From: Kitasatospora sp. CB01950
Lineage (GTDB): Bacteria; Actinomycetota; Actinomycetes; Streptomycetales; Streptomycetaceae
Length of the DNA: 64,000 bases
Reading direction: 5' to 3'
Assembly: GCF_001905465.1 (NCBI RefSeq)
Contig: NZ_LISX01000015.1
Coordinates: forward strand, 62,001 to 126,000
The position numbers and the translations under genes were made by a program. Every line of letters begins with the position of its first letter. Positions within the stretch are counted from its first letter, which is position 1. The notes beneath the pieces were generated by a model, which was not told the origin of the DNA, searched no databases, and saw only the letters and a list, made by a program, of their open reading frames with translations. Shown one piece after another: positions 8,791 through 17,078 of the stretch.

Positions 8791-9417
8791 TCAGGGGCGC
8801 AGGGCGTGGTGCCGGTCGGCGGGATGGGCGGGTTCGGGCGGGTCGAGGTCCTCGGGGAGCAGGCTCCACACGATCAGGTCGGTGTGCTCCTCCGGGCCGG
8901 GGCCCCATTCCCCGCCGCGGACTATCGCGGCGTTGCGGAGCACGCCTTCGCTGATCGCGCCGGTCTTCTGGGCGACCTGCTGGGCGGCGGTGTTGCCGGC
9001 GGGGGTGCGCAGTTCGAGGCGCTGGAAGCCGCGGTCCTCGAACAGCCACTGGGCGGTGCCGAGCACGGCCTCGGGCGCGTAGCCCTCGCCACGGGCCCAG
9101 GGGGCGGTGACGCAGCGGACCTCGGTGGCGCGCAGGCGCCAGTCGGTGCGGTCGAGTTCGAGGAGGCCGACCAGCCGCTGGGTGAGGTGTTCGGTGACGG
9201 CGAAGACGATTCCGCGCCCTCGGGTGCGGCGCTCGGGCGCCTGACGGGTGATCAGGTCCCGGGCGTCGGCCTCGGCGTAGGGCCGGGGGTGGTCGGTCCA
9301 GGTCTGGACGAGTTCGTCGGAGAGCATCGCGGTCAGGCCTGGGGCGTCCTGCTCCTCAAGGGCGCGCAGCAGCAGCCGGTCGGTGCTGATGGCTGTCTCG
9401 GGGAAGTTCGCAACCAT
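8791..9417 (-). CDS. GNAT acetyltransferase, RimJ/RimL-like
   Basis: A 208-residue protein of the Gcn5-related fold. The N-terminal TDRLLLRALEEQDAPGL is the typical start of RimJ/RimL-type members, and the acetyl-CoA loop is recognisable in the WARGEGYAPEAV region, followed by FEDRGFQRLELRTPAGNTAAQQVAQKTG near residue 140-165, where family members have the Asn-x-x-(A/S)xxVxxKxG motif. The ATG at 9417 is favoured by GAGGAGAGACGGC directly upstream; a frame extends to 9510 without a ribosome-binding site. It stands alone between cobL and the metNIQ operon. Substrate unknown; such proteins acetylate ribosomal N-termini, antibiotics or small amines. Confidence 0.8.
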   Translation of the reverse strand: MVANFPETAISTDRLLLRALEEQDAPGLTAMLSDELVQTWTDHPRPYAEADARDLITRQAPERRTRGRGIVFAVTEHLTQRLVGLLELDRTDWRLRATEVRCVTAPWARGEGYAPEAVLGTAQWLFEDRGFQRLELRTPAGNTAAQQVAQKTGAISEGVLRNAAIVRGGEWGPGPEEHTDLIVWSLLPEDLDPPEPAHPADRHHALRP

Positions 9418-9507
9418 GCCGTCTCTCCTCGCCGGGTCGTGGACACCGTACGCCCCGCCCTCTTCGGGCGTGTCAGCGTACCTGTTCCGTCCCTCGCGGC
9501 TCGTCGG

Positions 9508-9543
9508 CACGGTGCCCCCGGCGGGGAGGCCGGGGGCACCGTG
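9508..9543 (-). terminator. Terminator of the metNIQ operon
   Basis: Perfect 14-bp stem (9508-9521 with 9530-9543, CACGGTGCCCCCGG) and an 8-nt loop, starting 19 nt after the metQ stop codon. No U-tract follows, as usual for this genus. It should close the metNIQ transcript. Confidence 0.8.
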
Positions 9544-9561
9544 GGAATTCCGGGGCGTGGA

Positions 9562-10401
9562 TCAGAAGGCGGGGACGACGGCGCCCTGGAAGGTGTCGTC
9601 GATGTACTTCTTGACCGCGTCGGAGTGCAGCAGCTCGGCGAGCTTCTTGACCCGCGGGTCGTCCTGGTGGCCCTTCTTGACGGCCAGGATGTTGGCGTAC
9701 GGGTTGCCCTGGGCCTTCTCCAGCACCAGCGCGTCGGTGGACGGCTTGAGGTTGGCGCCGAGCGCGTAGTTGCCGTTGATGACGGCGGCGTCGACGTCGT
9801 CGAGGGCGCGCGGCAGCTGGGCGGCCTCCAGCTCCTTGAACTTCAGGTGCTTGGGGTTGGAGGCGATGTCCTCGGCGGTGGCAGTGGTGCCGGCGCCGTC
9901 CTTGAGGGTGATGACGTTGTTGTCGGCGAGCAGCTTGAGCGCCCGGCCCTCGTTGGTGGCGTCGCTCGGGACGGCGATCTGGGCGCCGTCCTTGAGGTCG
10001 GCGATGCTCTTGATCTTCTTGGAGTAGACGCCGAGCGGCTCCAGGTGGACGGTCTCGACGGAGACCACGTCGGTGCCGTTCTTCTTGTTGAAGTCGTCCA
10101 GGTAGGGCTGGTGCTGGAAGAAGTTCGCGTCCGCGGATCCGTCCTGGACCGAGGTGTTGGGGGTCACGTAGTCGCTGACCTCCTTGATGTCCAGCTTGAG
10201 GCCGGCCTGCGACGCCAGGTTGTCCTGCACGAACTTGAGGATCTGCGCGTGCGGGGTGGCGCTGGCGGCGATCACCAGCGGCTTGTTCGGGTCGGCCGAG
10301 GCAGCGGAGTCGGAGCTGCCGGAGCTGGAGCAGGCGGTGAGGCCGACGACGAGGCCGGTGGCGGTGGCGGCAAGGACGGTGGTCTTCAGAACGTTACGCA
10401 C
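9562..10401 (-). CDS. metQ: Methionine ABC transporter substrate-binding lipoprotein
   Basis: Extracytoplasmic receptor of the MetNIQ importer, 279 aa. Residues 1-24 are a lipoprotein signal peptide ending in the lipobox LTAC with Cys24 as the lipidation site, followed by a Ser-rich linker. The mature part matches the NlpA/MetQ family: PHAQILKFV, LDIKEVSDYVTPN, DANFFQHQPYL and the SDATNEGRALKLL segment. It is the last gene of the operon metN-metI-metQ, 70 nt after metI. Uptake of D- or L-methionine is the usual role. The leader peptide upstream of metN contains both Cys and Met codons, so a broader sulfur amino-acid role is possible. Confidence 0.92.
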   Translation of the reverse strand: MRNVLKTTVLAATATGLVVGLTACSSSGSSDSAASADPNKPLVIAASATPHAQILKFVQDNLASQAGLKLDIKEVSDYVTPNTSVQDGSADANFFQHQPYLDDFNKKNGTDVVSVETVHLEPLGVYSKKIKSIADLKDGAQIAVPSDATNEGRALKLLADNNVITLKDGAGTTATAEDIASNPKHLKFKELEAAQLPRALDDVDAAVINGNYALGANLKPSTDALVLEKAQGNPYANILAVKKGHQDDPRVKKLAELLHSDAVKKYIDDTFQGAVVPAF

Positions 10402-10471
10402 GAAAAGTGCCTTTCTGCGGGTTGCGAACGGCCCTGGTGGGCCGGGGCCGCTCCTGGTGGGGAGCGGTGGT

Positions 10472-11230
10472 TCAGTGCGAGGACGCGAGGTCCTCGGCGG
10501 TCTTCTCGGCGCGCGGCGCGGCCTTGGCGGCCTTCGCGGCGCGGAGGAGGCTCAGCGTGCTGCGGTAGTTGCCGCGGTGGCCGAGCCGGCGGGCGATCAG
10601 GTCGCCGAGCAGTTGCAGCACGGTGACGATGATCACGATCTCGGCGACGATGACCCACATGAAGGCGGTCTCGAAGCGCTGGTAGCCGTAGCGGATGGCG
10701 AGGTCGCCGAGCCCGCCGCCGCCGACCGTGCCGGCCATGGCGGAGTAGCCGATCAGCGCGATCAGCGTGGTGGTGAAGGCGGAGACCAGCGACGGCAGGC
10801 TCTCCGGCAGCAGGGTCTTGCGGACGATGGTGCCGGTCCCGGCGCCCATCGCCTTGAGCGCCTCGATCAGTCCGCCGTCCACCTCGCGCACCGCGGTCTC
10901 CACCAGCCGGGCGAAGAACGGGATGGCGCCGACGGCGAGCGGGACGGTGGCGGCCTGCCAGCCGAGCGAGGTGCCCCCCGCGACCAGCTTGGTGAACGGG
11001 ATCACCGCGACGATCAGGATGACGAACGGGATGGAGCGCCCGACGTTGACGATCACTCCGAGCGCCCGGCTGACGGCCTGGTTCTGCAGCGGGCCGCCCT
11101 TGCCGGTGAGCACCAGCAGCAGTCCGAGCGGCAGGCCGACCAGCAGGGTGGCGAGGCCGGCGAGGCCGACCATGCGGAGGGTCTCCCAGGTGGCGGGCCA
11201 CATCAGTTCCTGCATCCGGTCCCAGGTCAT
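10472..11230 (-). CDS. metI: Methionine ABC transporter permease
   Basis: Membrane component of the importer, 252 aa, with about five hydrophobic segments. The permease signature region is visible at residues ~135-165 (EALKAMGAGTGTIVRKTLLPESLP), the EAA loop that contacts the ATPase. The start ATG overlaps the metN stop by four bases (ATGA), so translation is coupled. The C-terminal ~30 residues are an Ala/Lys/Arg-rich cytoplasmic tail not needed for the fold. Confidence 0.92.
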   Translation of the reverse strand: MTWDRMQELMWPATWETLRMVGLAGLATLLVGLPLGLLLVLTGKGGPLQNQAVSRALGVIVNVGRSIPFVILIVAVIPFTKLVAGGTSLGWQAATVPLAVGAIPFFARLVETAVREVDGGLIEALKAMGAGTGTIVRKTLLPESLPSLVSAFTTTLIALIGYSAMAGTVGGGGLGDLAIRYGYQRFETAFMWVIVAEIVIIVTVLQLLGDLIARRLGHRGNYRSTLSLLRAAKAAKAAPRAEKTAEDLASSH

Positions 11231-12285
11231 GCCGCCGCTCCGTTCGACAGGTCGAGGACGTCCACCTGGAGTCCCTGTTGGCGCAGGTAGCCGATCGGCA
11301 CCACGTTGTCGGTGTGGCTGCCGGGCAGTTCGACCCGCATCCGGCCGACCAGGCGGCCGGCGATGGTCTCCACGGCGGCGCCGAGGATGTTGATGTCGAT
11401 CTGGTACGTCCGGGCCAGCTGGGAGACGAACGGCTGGGCGGGCGCGTCGCCCTGGAAGGTGATCTCCAGGACGGTGCGGTCAGCGGCGCCGGAACCGAAG
11501 GCGCCGAGCGGGAACAGGTCCCGGGCGATCCGGGAGTGGCCGTCGGCGAGCAGGTCGGTGAGCTGTCCGGTCTCGACGACCTTGCCGCCGCGCATCAGGG
11601 CCGCGGAGTCGCAGACCGACTTGATGACGTCCATCTCGTGGGTGATCAGCAGCACGGTGAGGCCGAGCTGCTGGTTGAGGTCGCGCAGCAGCTTGAGGAT
11701 CGAGCGGGTGGTCTCCGGGTCGAGGGCACTGGTGGCCTCGTCGGAGAGCAGCACCTTCGGGTCGCCGGCCAGCGCCCGGGCGATGCCCACGCGCTGCTTC
11801 TGGCCGCCGGAGAGCTGGCTCGGGTAGCTGCCGGCCTTGTCGGCGAGGCCGACCAGGTCGAGCAGCTCGGCGGCCTTGCGGCGGCGGTCGTGCCGGTCCA
11901 GGCCGATGATCTCCAGCGGGAGTTCGACGTTCTGCTGGACGGTGCGCGAGGACAGCAGGTTGAAGTGCTGGAAGACCATGCCGATGCGCCGCCGGGCCTC
12001 GCGCAGTTCGCGTCCGGCGCGCTGCTCGCTGCCGGCCAGCGCGGTCAGCTCGACGCCGTCCACGGTGACGGTGCCGGAGGTGGGCCGCTCCAGCAGGTTG
12101 ACGCACCGGATCAGGGTGGACTTGCCGGCGCCGCTGGTGCCCACGACGCCGAAGACCTCGCCCTCCCGCACGTGCAGGTCGACGCTGTCCAGCGCCAGGA
12201 CGTCACGGCCCCGGGAACGGTAGACCTTGGTCAGGCCCTTGGTGGTGATCACAGCTGCTTCCGTTGTTCGTCGGCGGATGTTCAT
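11227..12285 (-). CDS. metN: Methionine ABC transporter ATPase with NIL domain
   Basis: ATP-hydrolysing subunit of MetNIQ, 352 aa. Walker A is GTSGAGKST, the signature is LSGGQKQRVGIARAL, and Walker B is LLSDEATSALDPET with the H-loop in LLITHEMDV. The C-terminal ~80 residues (after TVLEITFQGDA) are a NIL domain, which in MetN binds methionine and feeds back to inhibit transport. The start is uncertain: the ATG at 12285 or a GTG eleven codons later, neither with a strong ribosome-binding site. It is first in the operon and lies 168 nt behind the leader-peptide stop codon. Confidence 0.93.
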   Translation of the reverse strand: MNIRRRTTEAAVITTKGLTKVYRSRGRDVLALDSVDLHVREGEVFGVVGTSGAGKSTLIRCVNLLERPTSGTVTVDGVELTALAGSEQRAGRELREARRRIGMVFQHFNLLSSRTVQQNVELPLEIIGLDRHDRRRKAAELLDLVGLADKAGSYPSQLSGGQKQRVGIARALAGDPKVLLSDEATSALDPETTRSILKLLRDLNQQLGLTVLLITHEMDVIKSVCDSAALMRGGKVVETGQLTDLLADGHSRIARDLFPLGAFGSGAADRTVLEITFQGDAPAQPFVSQLARTYQIDINILGAAVETIAGRLVGRMRVELPGSHTDNVVPIGYLRQQGLQVDVLDLSNGAAA

Positions 12286-12453
12286 CGGCGGACTGCCGTG
12301 GAGGCGTCCGCGCCGGACGGCACCTGGTGCCGGGAGGAAGAGTGGGTGCTGGCGTCGGGCCGTGGGTCACCGGTCGGAACGGCCGCGCGGAAGGCGTGGC
12401 TCTGTCGAGTCTTCGGTGGGCGGGACGTCAGCGGGGCGCGCCGGGCGCAAGCC

Positions 12454-12546
12454 TCAGCGACAACACATTCGACGCATTCGACGGCACATGCGTCGCTCAC
12501 CTGCCGGCGTCGCGCCGGTGGGGATGCATGTTGTCGTCGTGGTCAT
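12454..12546 (-). CDS. Cys/Met-rich leader peptide upstream of metNIQ (candidate attenuator)
   Basis: A short frame starting at the ATG at 12546 encodes 30 residues; an internal in-frame ATG at 12489 encodes only the last eleven, MCRRMRRMCCR, before TGA. The C-terminal half holds three Met and three Cys codons, including a Cys-Cys pair next to the stop. The internal ATG has AGGTGA seven bases upstream. The longer form may start a leaderless mRNA, since TTTACT lies seven bases before the ATG at 12546. A second tiny frame (12497-12529, ten codons) overlaps it. Cysteine-rich short frames before sulfur-metabolism genes are known in mycobacteria as cysteine-responsive attenuators; this one is placed to do the same for metNIQ. 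Coding and function are inferred. Confidence 0.55.
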   Translation of the reverse strand: MTTTTTCIPTGATPAGERRMCRRMRRMCCR

Positions 12547-12635
12547 GGAACCCAGTAAATCAGACATTTGGTGAACGTCCCAATGCCCAGGACGCGCTGT
12601 CCGGCATCTGGACACGACCCTTGCGGGGCAAGGCC

Positions 12636-12670
12636 GCGGCGCCCGCCCGGGTGTTCGGGACGGGCGCCGC
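12636..12670 (-). terminator. Terminator after the GNAT gene
   Basis: Perfect 10-bp arms GCGGCGCCCG at 12636-12645 and 12661-12670 with a 15-nt loop, located just after the stop codon at 12680. It separates this gene from the metNIQ leader. Confidence 0.65.
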
Positions 12671-12679
12671 AGGGGTGGT

Positions 12680-13171
12680 TCAGGCCGCCAGCGAGGTCTC
12701 GCCGGGCTTGGCCAGGGTGACGATCGACAGCCGCCGGGAGACCTCGCGGACCTCGGTCTCGCGGTAGCCGAGGCGCTGGTACAGCCGCAGGCTGCCGCTG
12801 CGGTGGCCGGTGAACAGTTCGAAGCCGGCGCCGGCGCCGTCCTCGGTGAGCTGCGCCTCCAGCGCGGTCAGCAGGCGGCGGCCGAGGCCGTGCCGCTGCA
12901 TCCGCGGGTGCACGACCAGCCGGTCGATCTGGCCGACGCCGGCCTCGTCCACCCAGCCGCGCACCGAGCCGACCACCTCGTCGCCCAGGCGGGCCACCAG
13001 GGCGCGGTGCTCGGCGAGTTCGACCTGGAGGCTCTCCAGGCTCTGGGTCAGCGGTTCGAGGTTCCAGTCGCTGTACAGCTCGGCCTCGCTCTGGAAGGCG
13101 AGGTACTGGAGCTTGAGGATCTGCTCCGCTTCATCCGGTCGTGCCGCTGCGATGATCACACTCATGCCCAT
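12680..13171 (-). CDS. GNAT acetyltransferase
   Basis: Compact 163-residue N-acetyltransferase. The acetyl-CoA-binding motif is clear at residues ~83-105: IDRLVVHPRMQRHGLGRRLL, with the R/Q-x-x-G-x-G/R pattern. The C-terminal LYQRLGYRETE is the usual beta-6/beta-7 region. The ATG at 13171 sits nine bases after GGAGG; a second ATG two codons later is possible. It is monocistronic, with its own candidate promoter and terminator. The substrate is not predictable from sequence. Confidence 0.82.
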   Translation of the reverse strand: MGMSVIIAAARPDEAEQILKLQYLAFQSEAELYSDWNLEPLTQSLESLQVELAEHRALVARLGDEVVGSVRGWVDEAGVGQIDRLVVHPRMQRHGLGRRLLTALEAQLTEDGAGAGFELFTGHRSGSLRLYQRLGYRETEVREVSRRLSIVTLAKPGETSLAA

Positions 13172-13333
13172 GTGAGGGGGCCTCCATCGTCAATCGCCCG
13201 GCGCGCGCGAGTGAGGGTCTGGCACCGGCCTTGTCCGAGGTGTGCCCGGACGGGGATCGGCCCGGCCCGGGAAAAGCGCGACACGTCCCACCGGACGGTG
13301 GTCCGAGACGCCGGAACTGACGCGCTCACGCTC

Positions 13334-13361
13334 AGTATCCGGACGGTCGGGCTACCGTCAA
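13334..13361 (-). promoter_or_regulatory. Candidate sigma-70-type promoter for the GNAT gene
   Basis: On the minus strand TTGACG (13361-13356) is followed after 16 bases by GATACT (13339-13334). The pair lies about 165 nt upstream of the start at 13171. The -35 is excellent and the -10 is acceptable. The long leader it implies is the main doubt. Confidence 0.4.
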
Positions 13362-13460
13362 GAGAGACGTTCGCCAGCGCTCTACCCCGCCGACCGCCGC
13401 TCTCAACCTCGCGGACGCCCGACGTGGCGAGCGTCACGCCGCCCCGCCGGAGCGGCCCCC

Positions 13461-14828
13461 TCACCCGCTCGGACGAATGTTCTGGTTCACCCGGAACAGG
13501 TTGCCCGGGTCGTAGCGGTCCTTCAGCGCCACCAGCCGCTCGTACTTCGCCAGCCCGTACGCCTCCACCACCCGGCCCTGCCCCTCCAGGCCCATCAGGT
13601 TCACGTACGCCCCGCCGGAGGAGAACGGCCGCATCGCCTCCCAGCACCGCCGCACCCACGCCACCTGCGGCTCCGCCGGGCCGGTCGTCCACCGGCCCAC
13701 CGCGCTCAGCAGGTACGGGGCCTGCCGGTAGGTGTACGCGCCGTCCTCCGCGCCCACCCGGGCCACCGCGCCGCCCAGGAACGCCAGCTGGACGTGCGCG
13801 TCCGGCGAGGGCAGGGCGGCCACCTGCTCGGCCAGGCAGTCGATCGCCGCGCCGTCCAGCACCGACAGGAACTCGGAGCGGCCGAACACGCCCGCGCCCG
13901 GGCCCCGGCCGGTGTCCAGCATCTGCTGCCACAGCGTGTACGGGCGGGTCTGCACGGTGTCCGCGACCACGCCCGGCAGCGCGCGCAGCGGCGCCACCAC
14001 CTCCCGGCCGCGGTCCGCCCGCCCGGCCCAGCACAGGCCGATCCGCACCGCCGCCTCCCCCGCCGGCAGCTCCGACACCCCGCGCGGACGGCCGAACTCG
14101 CACGCCGCCGTCAGCCCGTCCGGGGCCTGCGCCATGAAGTCCCGCACCGCCGCCACCGTCTCCGCCAGCGCCTCCCCGGGCAGGTACAGCGCCCCGCACA
14201 GTACGTGCGGGCCCACCCGGTGCAGGCGGTACGTGAACGAGGTGACCACGCCGAAGTTCCCGCCGCCGCCGCGCAGCCCCGCGAACAGCTCCGGGTGCGA
14301 GGCCGCGCTCGCCGTCAGCAGCCGGCCCTCGGCGGTCACCACGTCCGCCTCCACCAGGTTGTCGCAGGTCAGCCCGTACGCCCTGGCCAGCCAGCCGATG
14401 CCGCCGCCGAGCGTGGTCCCCGCGATGCCCGCCGCCGAGTAGGGCGCGCCCGGCGCGGCCAGGCCGAACGCCTGCGTCTCGTGGTCGAACCCGCCCCAGG
14501 TCACTCCCGGCTGCGCCCGGGCGGTCCGCCGCTCCGGGTCCACCCGCACCCCCGTCAGGCCGGACAGGTCGATCAGCATCGCGCCCTCGCCCGTCCCCAG
14601 GCCCGCCAGGCTGTGCCCCGCGCCCCGGACCGCCGCCGGCAGCCCGTGCTCCCGGGCCACCGCGACCGCCTGCAGCACGTCCGCGACACCGGTGCACTGC
14701 GCGATCACCGCGGGACGCCGGTCCACCGCCGCGTTCCACACCCCCCGCGCCCGGTCGTACTCCGCGTCCCCGGGCACCACGATCCGCCCCCGGAACCCCT
14801 CGGCAAGCGTCACGGCTGCGTCGGCCAT
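13461..14828 (-). CDS. FAD-linked oxidase of the BBE-like family
   Basis: A 455-residue flavoprotein with an N-terminal FAD_binding_4 domain and a C-terminal berberine-bridge-enzyme element (ending NLFRVNQNI). The RGAGHS motif near residue 70 carries the His that binds FAD covalently in this family. Where bicovalent members have a Cys before the Gly-Gly turn, this protein reads GIAGTTLGGGIGW, so a single His-linked FAD is expected. No signal peptide is seen, so it is probably cytoplasmic. Members oxidise alcohols, sugars or secondary-metabolite intermediates with O2; nothing around it suggests a natural-product cluster. The ATG at 14828 is the first good start. Confidence 0.82.
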   Translation of the reverse strand: MADAAVTLAEGFRGRIVVPGDAEYDRARGVWNAAVDRRPAVIAQCTGVADVLQAVAVAREHGLPAAVRGAGHSLAGLGTGEGAMLIDLSGLTGVRVDPERRTARAQPGVTWGGFDHETQAFGLAAPGAPYSAAGIAGTTLGGGIGWLARAYGLTCDNLVEADVVTAEGRLLTASAASHPELFAGLRGGGGNFGVVTSFTYRLHRVGPHVLCGALYLPGEALAETVAAVRDFMAQAPDGLTAACEFGRPRGVSELPAGEAAVRIGLCWAGRADRGREVVAPLRALPGVVADTVQTRPYTLWQQMLDTGRGPGAGVFGRSEFLSVLDGAAIDCLAEQVAALPSPDAHVQLAFLGGAVARVGAEDGAYTYRQAPYLLSAVGRWTTGPAEPQVAWVRRCWEAMRPFSSGGAYVNLMGLEGQGRVVEAYGLAKYERLVALKDRYDPGNLFRVNQNIRPSG

Positions 14829-15176
14829 GGCCCCAGCCTAGGCGGGCTGCCCGCCGCCCGCTCCACCGGAATCGGAGGAGTGGAATCCGGATTTCCATGG
14901 CGAATGCATTGCCATTGCTTTTCCGAAGTGATGCCCGTCACTGATCATTTTCGCCTACCGTGATCAAGCAACCGGAATATCCGACCGTCCGTCTCCGATG
15001 CCCTTTTCGTTCCCGCACTGACATGTAACGGACAGTCACATCCGCCATGCTCTGCCGCCCCATGGCTGCTTGCCCTCCCCATACGCACCGGACATCATCG
15101 TTCCGGCCGCACCGGAAAACCCGGCCGCGGCCGCCGGGAGCACGTCCTTCATTCACCTTCATATCTGGGGGGAAGT
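14829..15176. other. 348-bp divergent promoter region
   Basis: Spacer between the oxidase (leftward) and the small secreted protein (rightward). It is less G+C-rich than its surroundings, particularly 14870-15060. Two TGATCA hexamers lie close together (about 14941-14946 and 14959-14964), within a segment also containing GTGA and TCAC. I do not find a clear promoter pair and no credible small gene. Confidence 0.35.
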
Positions 15177-15662
15177 ATGCGACTCGTCCACCGTCTTGCC
15201 GCGACCACGGCCGCGGCCGTCTCCGTTCTGGCCCTGTCCGGAGCGACCACCGCCGCCTCCGCGGCGGACCAGCCGGGGCAGCTGATCGGCTCGGCCTCCG
15301 TCGCCGTGACCGAACCGGCCGCCAAGGGCGTCCAGGAGGCCGGCGGCAACTGCAACTACGAGGTCTCCTGCACCAAGCTGAGCAACGGCACCCTGTACGT
15401 GGGGGTCTACCAGGGCACGAACTTCGGCAACGACATACACGACACCTTCGAGAAGACCGGCGGCGGCACCATCACCGCGCGCTTCGCGTACAACGCGGGC
15501 CACGGGACGCTGTACGACCAGGGCGCTTTCACCCAGTCGGCGGGCCAGACCAAGTACTTCCGCTGGCAGAACCAGACCATCGACTACTGCGCACAGGTGG
15601 TCGGAATCCTCGACGTGACCGGCCAGGGGTCGTTCCAGACCCCGCCCGTGTACATGTGCTGA
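15177..15662 (+). CDS. Small secreted protein, function unknown
   Basis: 161 residues, not assigned to a family. Residues 1-29 are a Sec signal peptide (MRLVHRL, hydrophobic core, likely cleavage after ASA). The mature protein has four Cys, two close together (NCNYEVSC) and two near the C-terminus (DYCAQ and the final Cys), so two disulfides are plausible. It is rich in Gly, Thr, Tyr and Phe, suggesting an all-beta secreted domain. A long G-run ribosome-binding site (GGGGGGAAGT) precedes the ATG. It is followed by a terminator, then by the VanZ-like gene. Confidence 0.75.
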   Translation: MRLVHRLAATTAAAVSVLALSGATTAASAADQPGQLIGSASVAVTEPAAKGVQEAGGNCNYEVSCTKLSNGTLYVGVYQGTNFGNDIHDTFEKTGGGTITARFAYNAGHGTLYDQGAFTQSAGQTKYFRWQNQTIDYCAQVVGILDVTGQGSFQTPPVYMC

Positions 15663-15675
15663 CACGCGCTGTCCT

Positions 15676-15704
15676 CGGCCCGCGCCCGAAGACGGCGCGG
15701 GCCG
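15676..15704 (+). terminator. Terminator after the secreted protein gene
   Basis: Perfect 11-bp arms, CGGCCCGCGCC at 15676-15686 and its complement at 15694-15704, with a 7-nt loop, 14 nt after the stop codon. No U-tract. Confidence 0.7.
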
Positions 15705-15735
15705 TTCGCACCTTCCCTGCCGACCTGGATGCTCA

Positions 15736-17004
15736 ATGATTCGCGCGATCCTCAACGGGAACCCCGGCCTGCTGCCCGCGTTCCTGGTCACCGCCCTGCT
15801 GCTCGGGGCGCTCTCGTTCTTCCTCGGGAAGGCCCGCGGGCTGCCGCGCCGGTCGGCGCTGCTCGGCGGGGTGTCGCTGGCCGGGGTGCTGGCGGCGACG
15901 CTGTATCCGACCGGCGGGGCGCGGTCGGCGTCCCGGATGTGCCTGTACAGCCGGGACTTCGCGACGGCGTTCAGCACCCAGCAGGGGCTGATGAACGTCG
16001 CGCTGTTCGTGCCGCTGGCGTTCTTCGCCGCGCACGCGACACGGCGGCCGGCGCTGGTGCTCGCGGGGTGCGTCGGATGGTCGGCCGTCACCGAGACCGT
16101 GCAGTCGCTGACGCCGGGGATCGGCCGGGCCTGCGACTCCGGCGACTTCGTGGCCAACTCCGCCGGAGCGCTGCTGGGGGTGGCGCTGGCCTCGGCACTG
16201 CGGCGGGCGTGGCCGGGGCGCCGGGAGTGGTCGCTCGGCGCGGTGGCGCTGGTGGTCCTGCTGGTGCCGGTGGCGGTGGTGCAGCGGGCGGCGGTGACGC
16301 CGACCTGGAGCGATGCCGCACTGTCCCCGGCCCACGACCCGGACCAGCTCGAACTCGCCCGCCGAAACGCGGAGTTGCTGTACGGGCCGGGCACGGCGGT
16401 GGCCAACGTGCAGCACTCGGCGGCGATGGGCGAGACGCCGGAGCAACTCCTCGTCACCACCGCCACCGGTTCGTTCCGACTGGAGTGGCCGTCGGGCCGG
16501 CTCGTCTACGGATCGCTGATCCCGTTCGCCCCGCCGACCGGCGGCAGCGACGAGGAGGCCCGGGCGGCGGCGGACGCGTTCGCCGCGACGTGGTTCCCCG
16601 GTGTCACGAGCGGCGCCGACGTGGATGTCTACCGGGCGAACCCGGCGACTGCCCGGCGCACCGTGCAGTACCGGCGCTTCCGCGCCGACGGGCTGCTGCT
16701 GCCGGTGCGGCTGGACATCGACGTGGACCCGGACGGCCGGGTCGCGCAGGTCAACTCGCGCATCGTCGACGACCCCGACCTGCCCGCGGTGACGGTCACC
16801 GAGGAGGCGGCGATCGCGGCGGTGACGTCCCGCCACTCCGGGCCGGTCAAGGGCGCGTTCCTGCTGGCGCTGAAGACGGACGGCAGCTGGCGGGCCTGCT
16901 GGGCGGTCACCCTGCTGGCCGATCCCGACCCCGCCAGGCCCGGAGTGTCGTACGTCGTCGACGCGCTCACCGGCGAGGAGATCGTCGCCAACGCGAGCCG
17001 CTGA
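15736..17004 (+). CDS. VanZ-like membrane protein with extracytoplasmic C-terminal domain
   Basis: 422 aa. The first ~165 residues form a VanZ-like four- to five-helix domain; the family hallmarks are NVALFVPLAFF and the following WSAVTETVQSLTPGIGRACDSGDFVANSAGALLG, where the Glu/Gln and the Asp-Phe-x-x-Asn are conserved. One more transmembrane helix (residues ~176-196) leads into a ~220-residue soluble region of mixed alpha/beta character that may resemble PepSY-type modules (DGRVAQVNSRIVDDPDLPAVTVTEEAAIAAV). VanZ relatives confer low-level teicoplanin tolerance in enterococci, but most have unknown roles. The start at 15736 is inferred from the hydrophobic N-terminus. Confidence 0.75.
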   Translation: MIRAILNGNPGLLPAFLVTALLLGALSFFLGKARGLPRRSALLGGVSLAGVLAATLYPTGGARSASRMCLYSRDFATAFSTQQGLMNVALFVPLAFFAAHATRRPALVLAGCVGWSAVTETVQSLTPGIGRACDSGDFVANSAGALLGVALASALRRAWPGRREWSLGAVALVVLLVPVAVVQRAAVTPTWSDAALSPAHDPDQLELARRNAELLYGPGTAVANVQHSAAMGETPEQLLVTTATGSFRLEWPSGRLVYGSLIPFAPPTGGSDEEARAAADAFAATWFPGVTSGADVDVYRANPATARRTVQYRRFRADGLLLPVRLDIDVDPDGRVAQVNSRIVDDPDLPAVTVTEEAAIAAVTSRHSGPVKGAFLLALKTDGSWRACWAVTLLADPDPARPGVSYVVDALTGEEIVANASR

Positions 17005-17033
17005 CCCGCGGCGCCGACGAGAGGCGCCGACGA

Positions 17034-17066
17034 GAACGGGGCCGGACGGTTCGTCCGGCCCCGTTC
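17034..17066. terminator. Bidirectional terminator between the VanZ-like gene and argH
   Basis: Perfect 15-bp stem (17034-17048 with 17052-17066, GAACGGGGCCGGACG) and a 3-nt loop, centred between two convergent stop codons. Confidence 0.85.
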
Positions 17067-17078
17067 GTGCATGACGGG

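Noticed and set aside
12286..12453. SAM riboswitch before metN
   Set aside because: No SAM-I, SAM-II or SAM-IV core could be recognised; the leader peptide is the better explanation for regulation.
12497..12529. Ten-codon frame MHPHRRDAGR ahead of metN
   Set aside because: It overlaps the Cys/Met-rich leader in another frame and has no sulfur codons apart from the start; kept only as part of the leader description.
14829..15176. Small minus-strand frame of about 74 codons in the divergent region
   Set aside because: Arg/Gly-rich with no ribosome-binding site or family resemblance; the stretch looks like promoter DNA.
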